NCBI GenBank assembly: GCA_046294735.1
Contig: JBKBKB010000002.1
Coordinates: forward strand, 248,001 to 312,000
DNA from: 34-65-8 sp046294735
GTDB lineage: Bacteria; Pseudomonadota; Alphaproteobacteria; Sphingomonadales; Sphingomonadaceae
Reading direction: 5' to 3'
DNA length: 64,000 bases
The notes below the pieces were generated by a model. The model was not told the DNA's origin. It made no database searches and saw nothing but the letters and a program-made list of their open reading frames with translations. Position numbers and translations under genes: made by a program. Numbering within the stretch: the stretch's first letter is position 1; each line of letters begins with the position of its first letter. This document shows positions 27,307 to 36,492 of the stretch, piece by piece.

Positions 27307-28374
27307 TCAGGGGAATGGGCGCGGCGTCGCGGTCTCGCTCCACCCCAGGGTGCTTTCGCGGGTGACCAGGCGGGCCGGCAACTGTCGCTGTTCGCATTCG
27401 CCATGCTCGATCGCGCCGAGCAGAACTTCGAGCAGCGCCGCGCCCGCGCCGCGCAGGTCCTGCATCAGCGTGGTCAGCGGCGGATTGGTGTGGCTGGCGG
27501 CCGGAATATCGTCGAACCCGACCAGCGCGATCTGGTCTGGCACGGCGATCCGCGCTTCGGCCAGCGCGCGCAGGGCACCGATCGCAATCAGGTCGCTGGC
27601 GGCAAAGACCGCATCGAATCCGCGCCCGCTGGCCAGCAGGCGCTGGGTCGCGGCATGGCCATCGGCCTCGCTGGTCAGCGCATCCTGCCTGAGATCCGGG
27701 TCGGCATCATGGCCCGCCTCCGCCAGGGCAGCGCAGAGCCCGCGATACCGGTCGGCAAATTCGGGATAGCCTTCGTCTGCTTCACCAAGGAATGCGATCC
27801 GCCGCCGCCCGAGCGACAGCAGGTGCTCACCCGCCAGCTTGCCGGCCCCGAAATTGTCCGACCCGACGGTCGGCCCGATATTGCCCTGCCCGACCGATCC
27901 CCAGCGCACGAAATGGGTGCCCTGGCGCTCCAGCTGAGCGAGCTTCTGGGCATAGGCGGTGTAGTCGCCATAGCCGAGCAGGATCAGCCCGTCGGCGCGG
28001 TGGCTGTCCTGGTAGCGGACGTGCCAGTCATCCTCCATCCGCTGGAACGAGATCAGCAGGTCCAGCCCGCGATTGGCACATTCGCGAGTGATCGAGCCAA
28101 GCATGGACAGGAAGAACGGATTGATGTTCGAGGTGTCGACCGACGGGTCCTCGAAAAACAGCAGGGCGATGGTGTTGGCCCGCTGCGAACGGAGCGAGGA
28201 GGCGTTCTTGTCGACCATGTAATTGAGGTCGCGCGCGATCGCCTCGATCCGCTCGCGGGTGGCCAGACTGACCGATCGGTCACCGCGCAGGGCGCGGCTG
28301 ACGGTCGGCTGGGAAACCCCCGCCAGATAGGCGATATCGAAGCTTGTCGGCCTGCCGGTTGGCTTGCGACCCAT
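27307..28374 (-). CDS. LacI-family regulator of the alpha-glucan locus
   Basis: The 355-residue repressor-type protein has an N-terminal LacI helix-turn-helix (SFDIAYLAGVSQPTVSRALRGDRSVS) with the hinge helix in the segment ending NASSLRSQRANTIALLF, and a periplasmic-binding-protein-like sugar-sensing domain (AVFAASDLIAIGALRALAEARI and VGFDDIPAASHTNPPLTTLMQD). GGGAGAG precedes the ATG at 28374. It lies between the permease and the divergent TBDR, and very likely responds to maltose, maltodextrin or a derivative. Such regulators (SusR/MalR type by analogy) may repress or activate. Confidence 0.93.
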   Translation of the reverse strand: MGRKPTGRPTSFDIAYLAGVSQPTVSRALRGDRSVSLATRERIEAIARDLNYMVDKNASSLRSQRANTIALLFFEDPSVDTSNINPFFLSMLGSITRECANRGLDLLISFQRMEDDWHVRYQDSHRADGLILLGYGDYTAYAQKLAQLERQGTHFVRWGSVGQGNIGPTVGSDNFGAGKLAGEHLLSLGRRRIAFLGEADEGYPEFADRYRGLCAALAEAGHDADPDLRQDALTSEADGHAATQRLLASGRGFDAVFAASDLIAIGALRALAEARIAVPDQIALVGFDDIPAASHTNPPLTTLMQDLRGAGAALLEVLLGAIEHGECEQRQLPARLVTRESTLGWSETATPRPFP

Positions 28375-28507
28375 TGTCTCTCCCTGAAGCGGCAAGTCTA
28401 CGCCGCAGCACCCGGCTTGGCAATTGCATCCGGCGCAACAGGGGCTTGGCCGCAGTGGTGCCAATCCGCCACACCGGAACCGGCCACCCGAATGCTGCAC
28501 TGCACAA

Positions 28508-28520
28508 GTATACGTATACG
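28508..28520. promoter_or_regulatory. Palindromic candidate operator before the TBDR
   Basis: GTATACGTATAC (28508-28519) is a perfect 12-base palindrome with a central CG, in the 269-base gap between the divergent regulator and TBDR genes. It shares ATACGYATACG with 27261-27271. The rest of the gap holds no gene. Confidence 0.6.
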
Positions 28521-28643
28521 GCCTTTCGCCCACCCGTGCCCTGCCCGTAACGGTACGGGAGACCTTCCATCGGGCCCGGGCCCTTCGGAGTCGCGCAACT
28601 GAATTCAAGCCGCCGGGAAGCGGCAGGACTGGGAGAAAACATC

Positions 28644-31388
28644 GTGGCAAAACGCACTATCCGCACTGTCGGGCTGAAGATGGGCAGCCTCAGCGCCGGC
28701 TCCAGCGCCGTGGCTCTGGCCCTTGCCCTCACGCCGCAGGCGGCTTTGGCGCAAGACGCCTCCAACGCCGAGACGGATGGCGACGGCGTCATCATCGTCA
28801 CTGGCTTTCGTGCCTCGCTGGAAAGCGCAGTCGGCGAGAAGAAGGCGGCTGACCAGATCCTGGAGTCGGTTTCGGCCGAAGACATCGGCAAGCTGCCTGA
28901 CGCCTCGATCGGGGAATCGATCGCCCGCCTGCCCGGCCTCACCTCGCAGCGCCTCAATGGCCGCGCCAACGTGATCGCCATCCGCGGCTTCGGCCCCGAC
29001 TTCTCGCAGACCCTGCTAAACGGACGCGAGCAGACCACGACCAGCGACAACCGCTCGGTCGAGCTGGACCAGTACCCGTCCGAAGTGGTCAGCCAGGTGG
29101 TGGTCTACAAATCGCCGACCGCCTCGCTGGTCGGTCAGGGGCTGGTCGGCACGGTCGACATCCGCACCATCCGCCCGCTCGAGAAGAACGAGCGCATCCT
29201 CGCCATCGGCGCGCGCGGCTCCTATGCCGACCTCGGCAAGCTCAACGCCGGTTCGCGTGACATGGGTTATCGTCTCAACGCCGCCTTCGTTGACCAGTTC
29301 GCCGACGATACAGTCGGCCTGTCGGTGGCTGCGTCCTATGTCGACGAGCCTTACCAGCTGCAGGAATTCAACGCCTGGGGTTATGCCGGTGCAGGCACGG
29401 CGGCTTCGCCCAGCGTGATCGGCGGATCGAAAAGCTTCGTTACCTCGACCCGGCTCAAGCGGTTCGGCATCAACGGCACACTGCAGGTCAAGCCGACCGA
29501 CACCGTGACCCTGACCGCCGACGGGTTCTATTCCAACTTCAACGATGACCAGTCCAAGCGCGGGATCGAACTGCCGCTCGGCTTCGGCGCGTTCGGCACC
29601 AACACCAGCGTGACCACGGTGGAAGACGGCTTCGCCACCGCAGGCACCTTCACCAATGTCCGCGGTGTGGTCCGCAACGACATCTTCCAGCGCAAGGCCG
29701 ATCTCTATTCGTTCGGGTTCAACGCCGACTACCAGGGCGATGACGGGTGGAGCGCGATGTTTGACTTCGGCTATTCGCGCACCGACCGCAACGAGCTGAG
29801 CCTGGAAAGCTACGCCGGGACCGGTTTCAACGGTGCCAACACCGGCAACGGGGCGGCCGCGACCATCGGCTTCCAGTCGGGTCCGACCGGCACCGTGTTC
29901 AGCCCGTCGCTCGACTACAGCAATCCGGCCCAGATCTTCCTCACCGACCCGCTCGGCTGGGGTGGCGGCACAGTGCCGCAGGCCGGTTACTTCAACAACC
30001 GCATCATCGACGACGAGCTGAAGCAGTTCCGGGTCGAGGTGGCGCGCGAATTCGAGGACAGCTTCATCCGCAAGGTGCAGTTCGGCATGAACTACACCAC
30101 CCGGGAAAAGACCCTGACGCCGGACGAAGCCTTCGTTCGCCTGCCCGGCGCGGCGCTGACCGCGGCGATCCCGGCGGAGTTCCTGCTGCGCTCGACCAGC
30201 CTCGACTATCTCGGCCTCGGCCCGATCGTCAGCTATGACGCGCGCGACCTGATTGCCAACGGCACCCTGGTGCTGGAACCGCGCGTCACCACCGGCCCAG
30301 GTGCCGCCAACGATGTGCTGGGCAAGGGCTACACGGTCAATGAAGACCTGATGACCATGTACCTTCAGGCCAACATCGAGCAGGGCATGGGCAGTTCGAC
30401 CCTGACCGGCAATTTTGGGGTGCAGGCGGTCCAGACCGAGCAGAAGTCGACCGGCTTCATCTTCCCGGCCACCGGGCCGGAGCAGCGCACCATCGGCGAT
30501 ACCTACTGGGACGTGCTGCCCAGCCTCAACCTGTCGCTGCGGATGCCGAGCGACACCGTGGTCCGGTTCGCCGCTTCGCGCCAGATCATGCGCCCGCGGC
30601 TTGACGACATGCGCCTCTCGATCGGCTACGGCATCGACAGTTCGGTGCCCGGCGGCCTGATCCGCGGTGGCGGCGGTAACCCGTTCCTGCGTCCGTTCCG
30701 GGCCAATGCGGTCGATTTCAACGTCGAACAGTATTTCGGCCAGGGCGGCGTGGTTGCGCTGCAGCTGTTCTACAAGGACATCACCAGCTACATCTTCAAC
30801 GGCCGGATTCCGTTCGACTATTCAGCCTTCCCGACCCCGACCGGGGCCGCCGCATTCCCTGCCCTCCCGTCGGTCGGCACGCTCGATGCGCCGGTCAACA
30901 CCGGCGGCGGCGACCTCTACGGTGCGGAACTGGCAGTCACCATGCCGTTCAGCGTGTTCTCCTCCGCGCTTGACGGCTTTGGCGTCACTGGCGGGGCGAG
31001 CTACACCAAGACCAAGATCGAGGACGCCAACGGCAACGAGACCCAGATCCCCGGCTATTCCAAGTGGGTGATCAACGGCACCGCCTATTACGAGAAGGCC
31101 GGCTTCAACACCCGCGCCAGCGTGCGGCATCGCTCGACCTTCCTCGGCGATTTCACCGGCTTCGGCGGTTCGCCGACCCGGCGCACCGCCCTCGGCGAAA
31201 CGATCATTGACGCGCAGATCGGCTATGACTTCCAGCCGGGCAGCGCGCTCGAAGGCCTGTCGCTCTACATTCAGGGCCAGAACCTGACCGACGAGCGCTT
31301 CGCTTCGATCGGCGGCGATCCGCGCCAGGTGATCGACTACCAGATCTATGGGCGGCGGTTCCTCGCGGGCTTCACCTACAAGTTCTGA
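28644..31388 (+). CDS. TonB-dependent receptor for alpha-glucans
   Basis: The 914-residue outer-membrane receptor has a signal peptide ending near AALAQ, a TonB box GVIIVTGFRASLESA (about residues 48-62), a plug with SAEDIGKLPDASIGESIARLPG and IRGFGPDFSQTLLNGREQ, and a long barrel ending in RRFLAGFTYKF. This plug type is typical of carbohydrate receptors such as the maltodextrin receptor MalA of Caulobacter. GTG at 28644 follows GGGAGA. Genes downstream encode GH13 and GH97 enzymes, so the ligand is most likely a maltooligosaccharide. A hairpin at 31418-31451 separates it from the enzymes. Confidence 0.92.
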   Translation: MAKRTIRTVGLKMGSLSAGSSAVALALALTPQAALAQDASNAETDGDGVIIVTGFRASLESAVGEKKAADQILESVSAEDIGKLPDASIGESIARLPGLTSQRLNGRANVIAIRGFGPDFSQTLLNGREQTTTSDNRSVELDQYPSEVVSQVVVYKSPTASLVGQGLVGTVDIRTIRPLEKNERILAIGARGSYADLGKLNAGSRDMGYRLNAAFVDQFADDTVGLSVAASYVDEPYQLQEFNAWGYAGAGTAASPSVIGGSKSFVTSTRLKRFGINGTLQVKPTDTVTLTADGFYSNFNDDQSKRGIELPLGFGAFGTNTSVTTVEDGFATAGTFTNVRGVVRNDIFQRKADLYSFGFNADYQGDDGWSAMFDFGYSRTDRNELSLESYAGTGFNGANTGNGAAATIGFQSGPTGTVFSPSLDYSNPAQIFLTDPLGWGGGTVPQAGYFNNRIIDDELKQFRVEVAREFEDSFIRKVQFGMNYTTREKTLTPDEAFVRLPGAALTAAIPAEFLLRSTSLDYLGLGPIVSYDARDLIANGTLVLEPRVTTGPGAANDVLGKGYTVNEDLMTMYLQANIEQGMGSSTLTGNFGVQAVQTEQKSTGFIFPATGPEQRTIGDTYWDVLPSLNLSLRMPSDTVVRFAASRQIMRPRLDDMRLSIGYGIDSSVPGGLIRGGGGNPFLRPFRANAVDFNVEQYFGQGGVVALQLFYKDITSYIFNGRIPFDYSAFPTPTGAAAFPALPSVGTLDAPVNTGGGDLYGAELAVTMPFSVFSSALDGFGVTGGASYTKTKIEDANGNETQIPGYSKWVINGTAYYEKAGFNTRASVRHRSTFLGDFTGFGGSPTRRTALGETIIDAQIGYDFQPGSALEGLSLYIQGQNLTDERFASIGGDPRQVIDYQIYGRRFLAGFTYKF

Positions 31389-31417
31389 GGCCGCGGCCAC
31401 TGACGGGATGAGGGCGG

Positions 31418-31451
31418 GCAGATGCGGATCGTACACACGGTTCGCATCTGC
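31418..31451 (+). terminator. Hairpin after the glucan TBDR
   Basis: Nine-base arms (31418-31426 and 31443-31451) with a 16-base loop lie in the 129-base gap before the halogenase-like gene. The following bases are not a T-run, so partial termination or mRNA processing is more likely than a complete stop. Confidence 0.4.
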
Positions 31452-31517
31452 TTGGAAATACCCTAGCCTCAACACGCAAGGCAGACCGGCGCCTTGTTCA
31501 CGGGAGAGGTGCGCATT

Positions 31518-33035
31518 GTGACTGGGCCTGGGCAGGACCACATCGTCATTGTCGGCGGGGGAACCGCCGGATGGATGGCCGCCGCCGCGCTGGCCCGGTT
31601 CGCGCCGCAGCGCGTGACCCTGGTCGAGTCCGACGCCATCGGCACGGTCGGGGTGGGCGAGGCGACAATCCCGCAGATCCGCCTGTTCAATGCCGCGCTG
31701 GGGCTTAACGAGGCAGAGTTCCTGCGCGAGACGCGGGGCAGCTTCAAACTGGCGATCGAATTTGCCGGCTGGGCAGGTGAGGGGACCAGCTATCTCCATG
31801 CCTTCGGCCATGTCGGGCAGGGGGCCGGGCTGCTGCCGTTCCAGCACCACTGGGCCCGCGCCCGGGCACTGGGGCTGGCGGAGGACCTGTCCGCCTATGC
31901 TCTGAACGACGTGGCGGCGCGGGCCAACCGGATGCAGATCTGGCCGGGCGATGCCGGCCCTGGCGCACCGGACCTGCCGCGCGCCTACCATTTCGACGCC
32001 GGGCTCTATGCCGCCTGCCTGCGCCGCCATGCCGAGCGCCACGGCGCGGTGCGGATCGAAGGCACCGTGGCGCAGGTCATCCGGAACGGCGAAACCGGCG
32101 ACATCGCGGAAGTGGTGCTCGATGGCGAGCGGCGCGTGAGCGGCGATTTCTTCATCGACTGTACCGGGTTTCGTGCCCTGCTGATCGAACAGACCCTGGC
32201 CGCCGGGTTCGAGGACTGGAGCCACTGGCTGCCGTGCGACCGGGCGGTGGCGATCCCGTGCGAAACGCGCGGCGAGTTTACCCCCTATACCCGGTCCATC
32301 GCCCGCACGGCCGGATGGCAATGGCGCATCCCGCTGCAACACCGGATCGGCAATGGCCATGTCTATTGCAGCGATTACCTGTCGGACGACGAGGCGGCTG
32401 CCACCCTGCTCGCCAACCTCGACGGGACGCCGCTGGCCGAGCCCAATTTTCTGCGCTTCACCACCGGGATGCGGCAGCAGCAATGGGTCGGCAACTGCCT
32501 GGCGCTGGGCCTTGCGGCCGGGTTCATGGAGCCGCTCGAATCGACTTCGATCCATCTGGTCCAGTCCGCCATCGGCCGTTTCCTGCAGATGGTGCCCTCC
32601 GGACGGACGGACCCCGCCATGGCGGCTGAATTCAATCGCCAGGCGGCATTCGAATGGAGCCGGATCCGCGACTTCCTGATCCTGCACTACCATGCCAACG
32701 GGCGCCATGGTGTGCCGTTCTGGGACCGGTGCCGCGCCATGGCCGTGCCAGAAACGCTGGCGGCGAAGCTCGCCGCATTCCGCGCCACTGCCTATATCCA
32801 CCGCGAGCATGAGGAACTGTTCACCGAGCCGGGCTGGCTGCAGGTGATGATCGGCCAGGGGGTGCTGCCGCACGGGTGGAACCCGCTCGCCGACACCATG
32901 CCAGAGGCGGACCTCGCCGCGATGATGGACAGCCTTGCCCGGCGCAACCGCGACCTGGCCGCGCAGATGCCCGGCCATGTCGAATTCCTGCGGGCGTTCT
33001 GCCTGCCCCCCTCCCCAGACCGGAAGACTGCCTGA
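31518..33035 (+). CDS. Flavin-dependent tryptophan-halogenase-like protein 1
   Basis: The 505-residue protein resembles FADH2-dependent halogenases: an FAD-binding GGGTAGW near residue 15, the segment containing the expected catalytic lysine (SFKLAIEFAGW, about residue 78), and the WxWxIP signature as WQWRIPL near residue 267. Halogenase paralogues such as BrvH or those of Xanthomonas are known beside TBDR genes, but their physiological role is unsettled. GTG at 31518 has GGGAGAGG eight bases upstream. No signal peptide is evident, so it acts in the cytoplasm. Its stop overlaps the next start (TGATG). Why an alpha-glucan operon carries it is unknown. Confidence 0.85.
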   Translation: MTGPGQDHIVIVGGGTAGWMAAAALARFAPQRVTLVESDAIGTVGVGEATIPQIRLFNAALGLNEAEFLRETRGSFKLAIEFAGWAGEGTSYLHAFGHVGQGAGLLPFQHHWARARALGLAEDLSAYALNDVAARANRMQIWPGDAGPGAPDLPRAYHFDAGLYAACLRRHAERHGAVRIEGTVAQVIRNGETGDIAEVVLDGERRVSGDFFIDCTGFRALLIEQTLAAGFEDWSHWLPCDRAVAIPCETRGEFTPYTRSIARTAGWQWRIPLQHRIGNGHVYCSDYLSDDEAAATLLANLDGTPLAEPNFLRFTTGMRQQQWVGNCLALGLAAGFMEPLESTSIHLVQSAIGRFLQMVPSGRTDPAMAAEFNRQAAFEWSRIRDFLILHYHANGRHGVPFWDRCRAMAVPETLAAKLAAFRATAYIHREHEELFTEPGWLQVMIGQGVLPHGWNPLADTMPEADLAAMMDSLARRNRDLAAQMPGHVEFLRAFCLPPSPDRKTA

Positions 33036-34876
33036 TGTCCCGACTTGCTGCCTGGCTGGCCTCGACCCTGTTCGCCGCCACCGCCACCATCGCAGCTGCG
33101 CCTGCTGCCGCCGATGACCACGCCGCAGCGAACTTCCGCGACCGGCTGCCGGAGGACGAGATCGTCTATTTCGTCCTGCCTGACCGGTTCGCCAATGGCG
33201 ATCCCGCCAATGACCGGGGCGGCCTGTCAGGCGGCCCGCTGGTCACAGGGTTCGACCCGACCCACAAGGGCTTCTTCCACGGCGGTGACCTGGCCGGGCT
33301 GACCGCACGGCTCGATTATCTCGAAGGCCTCGGGATAACCGCGATCTGGTTCGCGCCGATTTTCCAGAACAAGCCGGTCCAGGGGCCAAAGGGCGACGAG
33401 AGCGCGGGCTATCACGGATACTGGGTGACCGATTTCACCCGGCCCGACAGCCATTTCGGCACCATGGAGGAATTCACCGCCTTTGTTGCCGCCGCCCACG
33501 CACGCGGGATGAAGGTCTATATGGACATCATCACCAACCATACCGCCGACGTGATCAAGTATGCCGAAGGCGAGGCGACCGGCTATACCTACCGCTCGCG
33601 CGCGGACTTCCCTTATTCGCGCCGGGGCGGGCCGGATGGTGCGCCGATCAATCCCGGCTTCATGGGCGACGAAGTCCAGACGGTGGAGAACTTCGCCCGC
33701 CTGACCGACCCGACCTATGCCTATACCCCGGTCATCCCGGAGGCGGAGCGGGACGTAAAGGTTCCGGCCTGGCTCAACGATCCGATCTATTACCACAACC
33801 GCGGCGACACCACCTTCAGCGGCGAGAGCAGCCGCCAGGGCGATTTCGTCGGGCTGGACGACCTGTTCACCGAGAACCCGCGCGTGCTGGGCGGCATGAT
33901 CGAAATCTACGGGGACTGGATCCGGCAGACCGGGATCGACGGCTTCCGGATCGACACCGCCCGCCACGTCAACCCGGAGTTCTGGCAGGTGTTCGTGCCG
34001 GAAATGCGCCGCATCGCGGCTGAGCGCGGCATTCCCAATTTCCACATCTTCGGCGAAGTCTACCGCGACGTGCCGGACAGCGGCTATATCGCCCAGTACA
34101 CCCGCCGCGACGGCTTCCCGGCCGTGCTCGATTTCGCCTTCCAGACCGCCGTCATGCTGGCGGTGAGCGGGCAGAAATCGCCCGAAGTCATGGTCGAGAT
34201 GTTCGACGGCGACGTGCTCTATGAAGGCGGCGAGGATGCCGCCCGCACCATGCCGACTTTCCTTGGCAACCACGACATGGGTCGCTTCTCCACCTTGATC
34301 CGCGACCGGGTGCCCGGGATCGGACAGGACGAACTGCTCGCCCGGGTCAAGCTCGGCCATGCGATGATGATGACCCTGCGCGGTAGCCCGGTGATCTATT
34401 ACGGCGACGAACAGGGCTTCGTCGGCGACGGCAACGACCAGGCCGCGCGCGAGAACATGTTCGCTAGCCAGGTCGCCAGCTACAACGACAACCTGCTGAT
34501 CGGCACCAGCGCCACCACCGCCGACGAGAATTTCGACCGCACTCATCGGCTCTACCGGCTGATCGCGGAGCTGGCAGCGGTGCGCAAGGCCCACCCCGCG
34601 CTGGCGCGCGGGCGGCAGATTACCCGCAGCTACGACCTGAAACCGGGTCTCTATTCGGTCTCACGGTTCGATCCGGCCACCGGCACCGAATACCTGCTCG
34701 CGTTCAACACCTCGGGCGAACCGATCGTGCGCCGCAGCACGATCAGCTATGACGCGCGAATGCTGGACACGCTGCATGGGACCTGTCCGGCCACGGTCAG
34801 CGCACCGGGCAGCGTCGAATTGTCCTTGCCCGCGTTCGGCTGGGCCCTATGCCGCGTGGCAGTAACCGCCCGATGA
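33035..34876 (+). CDS. Secreted GH13 alpha-amylase/cyclomaltodextrinase-type enzyme
   Basis: The 613-residue family 13 glycoside hydrolase begins with a signal peptide (MSRLAAWLASTLFAATATIAAAPAAA). Barrel motifs are DIITNHTADV, GIDGFRIDTARHVNPEFW with the nucleophile near residue 306, HIFGEVYRD with the acid/base near residue 340, and FLGNHDMGRF near residue 413. The start VYFVLPDRFANGD resembles periplasmic amylases of alpha-glucan loci. The ATG overlaps the halogenase stop by one base. It likely shortens imported oligosaccharides in the periplasm. Confidence 0.9.
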   Translation: MSRLAAWLASTLFAATATIAAAPAAADDHAAANFRDRLPEDEIVYFVLPDRFANGDPANDRGGLSGGPLVTGFDPTHKGFFHGGDLAGLTARLDYLEGLGITAIWFAPIFQNKPVQGPKGDESAGYHGYWVTDFTRPDSHFGTMEEFTAFVAAAHARGMKVYMDIITNHTADVIKYAEGEATGYTYRSRADFPYSRRGGPDGAPINPGFMGDEVQTVENFARLTDPTYAYTPVIPEAERDVKVPAWLNDPIYYHNRGDTTFSGESSRQGDFVGLDDLFTENPRVLGGMIEIYGDWIRQTGIDGFRIDTARHVNPEFWQVFVPEMRRIAAERGIPNFHIFGEVYRDVPDSGYIAQYTRRDGFPAVLDFAFQTAVMLAVSGQKSPEVMVEMFDGDVLYEGGEDAARTMPTFLGNHDMGRFSTLIRDRVPGIGQDELLARVKLGHAMMMTLRGSPVIYYGDEQGFVGDGNDQAARENMFASQVASYNDNLLIGTSATTADENFDRTHRLYRLIAELAAVRKAHPALARGRQITRSYDLKPGLYSVSRFDPATGTEYLLAFNTSGEPIVRRSTISYDARMLDTLHGTCPATVSAPGSVELSLPAFGWALCRVAVTAR

Positions 34877-36492
34877 ACCGCATGACTCGCCTCCAGAGCA
34901 CAGTCCAGGCCGCGGCCGACACCGGCCCGTGGTGGAAGGGCGCGACCATCTACCAGATCTATCCCCGCAGCTTCATGGATTCCAACGGCGACGGGATCGG
35001 CGACCTGCCGGGCATTGCCGCCCGGCTCGACCATGTCGCCGCGCTAGGCGTCGATGCGATCTGGGTCAGCCCGTTCTTCACCAGCCCGATGCGCGATTTC
35101 GGCTATGACGTGGCCGATTACTGCGATGTCGATCCGATCTTCGGCACCTTGGCCGATTTCGACGCGCTGGTCGCCCGCGCCCATGAACTGGGCCTGAGGG
35201 TGCTGATCGACCAGGTCTATTCCCACACTTCGGACGAACATCCGTGGTTTGCCGAAAGCCGCGCCAGCCGCACGGGGCCGCGGGCCGATTGGTATGTCTG
35301 GGCCGACCCCCGGCCTGACGGCAGCCCGCCGAGCAACTGGCAATCGGTGTTTGGCGGCCCGGCCTGGACGTGGGACGCGCGGCGCGGGCAATATTACCTG
35401 CACAATTTCCTCGCCAGCCAGCCGCAGCTCAACGTTCACAACCCGGCGGTGCAGGATGCCCTGCTGGGCGTAGCCAGGTTCTGGCTCGACCGAGGGGTGG
35501 ACGGATTCCGCATCGACGCACTCAACTTCGCGATGCACGATCCGCAATTGCGCGACAATCCGCCCGCGCCCGACACCGGCAAGCCGCGCACCCGCCCGTT
35601 CGACTTCCAACTGCGCGTGCACAACCAGTCGCACCCCGACATCCCGCGCTTCATCGCCCGCATCCGCGCCCTGACCGACCAGTACGAGGCGATCTTTACC
35701 GTCGCTGAAGTGGGCGGCGATGACGCAATTGGCGAAATGCACGCCTTCACCGCCGATGACCGGCACCTGAGCTCCGCCTACGGCTTCAACTTCCTCTACG
35801 CCGACCGGCTGACCCCCGACCTGGTGTGCCGGGCGCTGGCCGAATGGCCCGAACGGCCCGGCACCGGCTGGCCAAGCTGGGCGTTCGAGAACCATGACGC
35901 GCCGCGCGCGGTGTCGCGTTGGTGCGCGCCCGAGCATATCGCCGCCTTCGCCCGGATGAAGATCGCGCTCCTGGTGGCGCTGCGCGGCAACGTGATCCTG
36001 TTCCAGGGCGAGGAACTGGGGCTGGAACAGGATGCGATCCCGTTCGAGCTGCTGCAGGATCCCGAAGCGATTGCCAACTGGCCGCTGACCCTCTCGCGCG
36101 ACGGGGTGCGGACTCCTCTGCCGTGGTCCGCACAGGACGAATACGGCGGCTTCTCGCGCGCCAGGCCGTGGTTGCCGCTGAGCGAGGCCAACATGGCCAA
36201 GGCGATCGACCGGCAGGCGCAGGACCCGGATTCGCAGCTGGCCCTGACACGTGACTTGATTGCCCTGCGAAAGGCCCATCCGGCACTGCGGCGCGGCAGC
36301 GTCACCTGCCAGTGCGATGGCGACCTGCTTGAGCTGGTCCGCGAGGCAGGCGGCCAGCGGATTCGCTGTCACTTCAACCTCGGCACCGGAACCATCACAG
36401 AGCCTGCGCTGGCCGGCACCGTGCTGGCGGCGCTCAACGACGCGAGCGCTGCCTGCCTGCCGCCTTATGCCGCCCTGATCGTGGAGGAATGA
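34873..36492 (+). CDS. Cytoplasmic GH13 alpha-glucosidase
   Basis: The 539-residue enzyme resembles oligo-1,6-/alpha-glucosidases of family 13 (AglA type): TIYQIYPRSFMDSNGDGIGDLPGI at the N-terminus, DQVYSHTSDEHPWF, GVDGFRIDALNFAM with the nucleophile near residue 213, TVAEVGGDD near 278 and AFENHDAPRAVSR near 340. There is no signal peptide, so it hydrolyses short oligosaccharides or maltose in the cytoplasm to glucose. The ATG at 34873 overlaps the preceding stop (ATGA); the frame open eight codons earlier is not needed. Confidence 0.92.
   Translation: MNRMTRLQSTVQAAADTGPWWKGATIYQIYPRSFMDSNGDGIGDLPGIAARLDHVAALGVDAIWVSPFFTSPMRDFGYDVADYCDVDPIFGTLADFDALVARAHELGLRVLIDQVYSHTSDEHPWFAESRASRTGPRADWYVWADPRPDGSPPSNWQSVFGGPAWTWDARRGQYYLHNFLASQPQLNVHNPAVQDALLGVARFWLDRGVDGFRIDALNFAMHDPQLRDNPPAPDTGKPRTRPFDFQLRVHNQSHPDIPRFIARIRALTDQYEAIFTVAEVGGDDAIGEMHAFTADDRHLSSAYGFNFLYADRLTPDLVCRALAEWPERPGTGWPSWAFENHDAPRAVSRWCAPEHIAAFARMKIALLVALRGNVILFQGEELGLEQDAIPFELLQDPEAIANWPLTLSRDGVRTPLPWSAQDEYGGFSRARPWLPLSEANMAKAIDRQAQDPDSQLALTRDLIALRKAHPALRRGSVTCQCDGDLLELVREAGGQRIRCHFNLGTGTITEPALAGTVLAALNDASAACLPPYAALIVEE

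Noticed and set aside
25870..28602. 910-residue plus-strand frame through the permease and regulator genes
   Set aside because: It spans two minus-strand genes with clear motifs and is rich in His, Gln, Arg and Asp, as expected of antisense frames in GC-rich DNA.
30822..32978. 718-residue minus-strand frame across the TBDR and halogenase-like gene
   Set aside because: Shadow of two well-supported plus-strand genes; its translation crosses their boundary and has no family motif.
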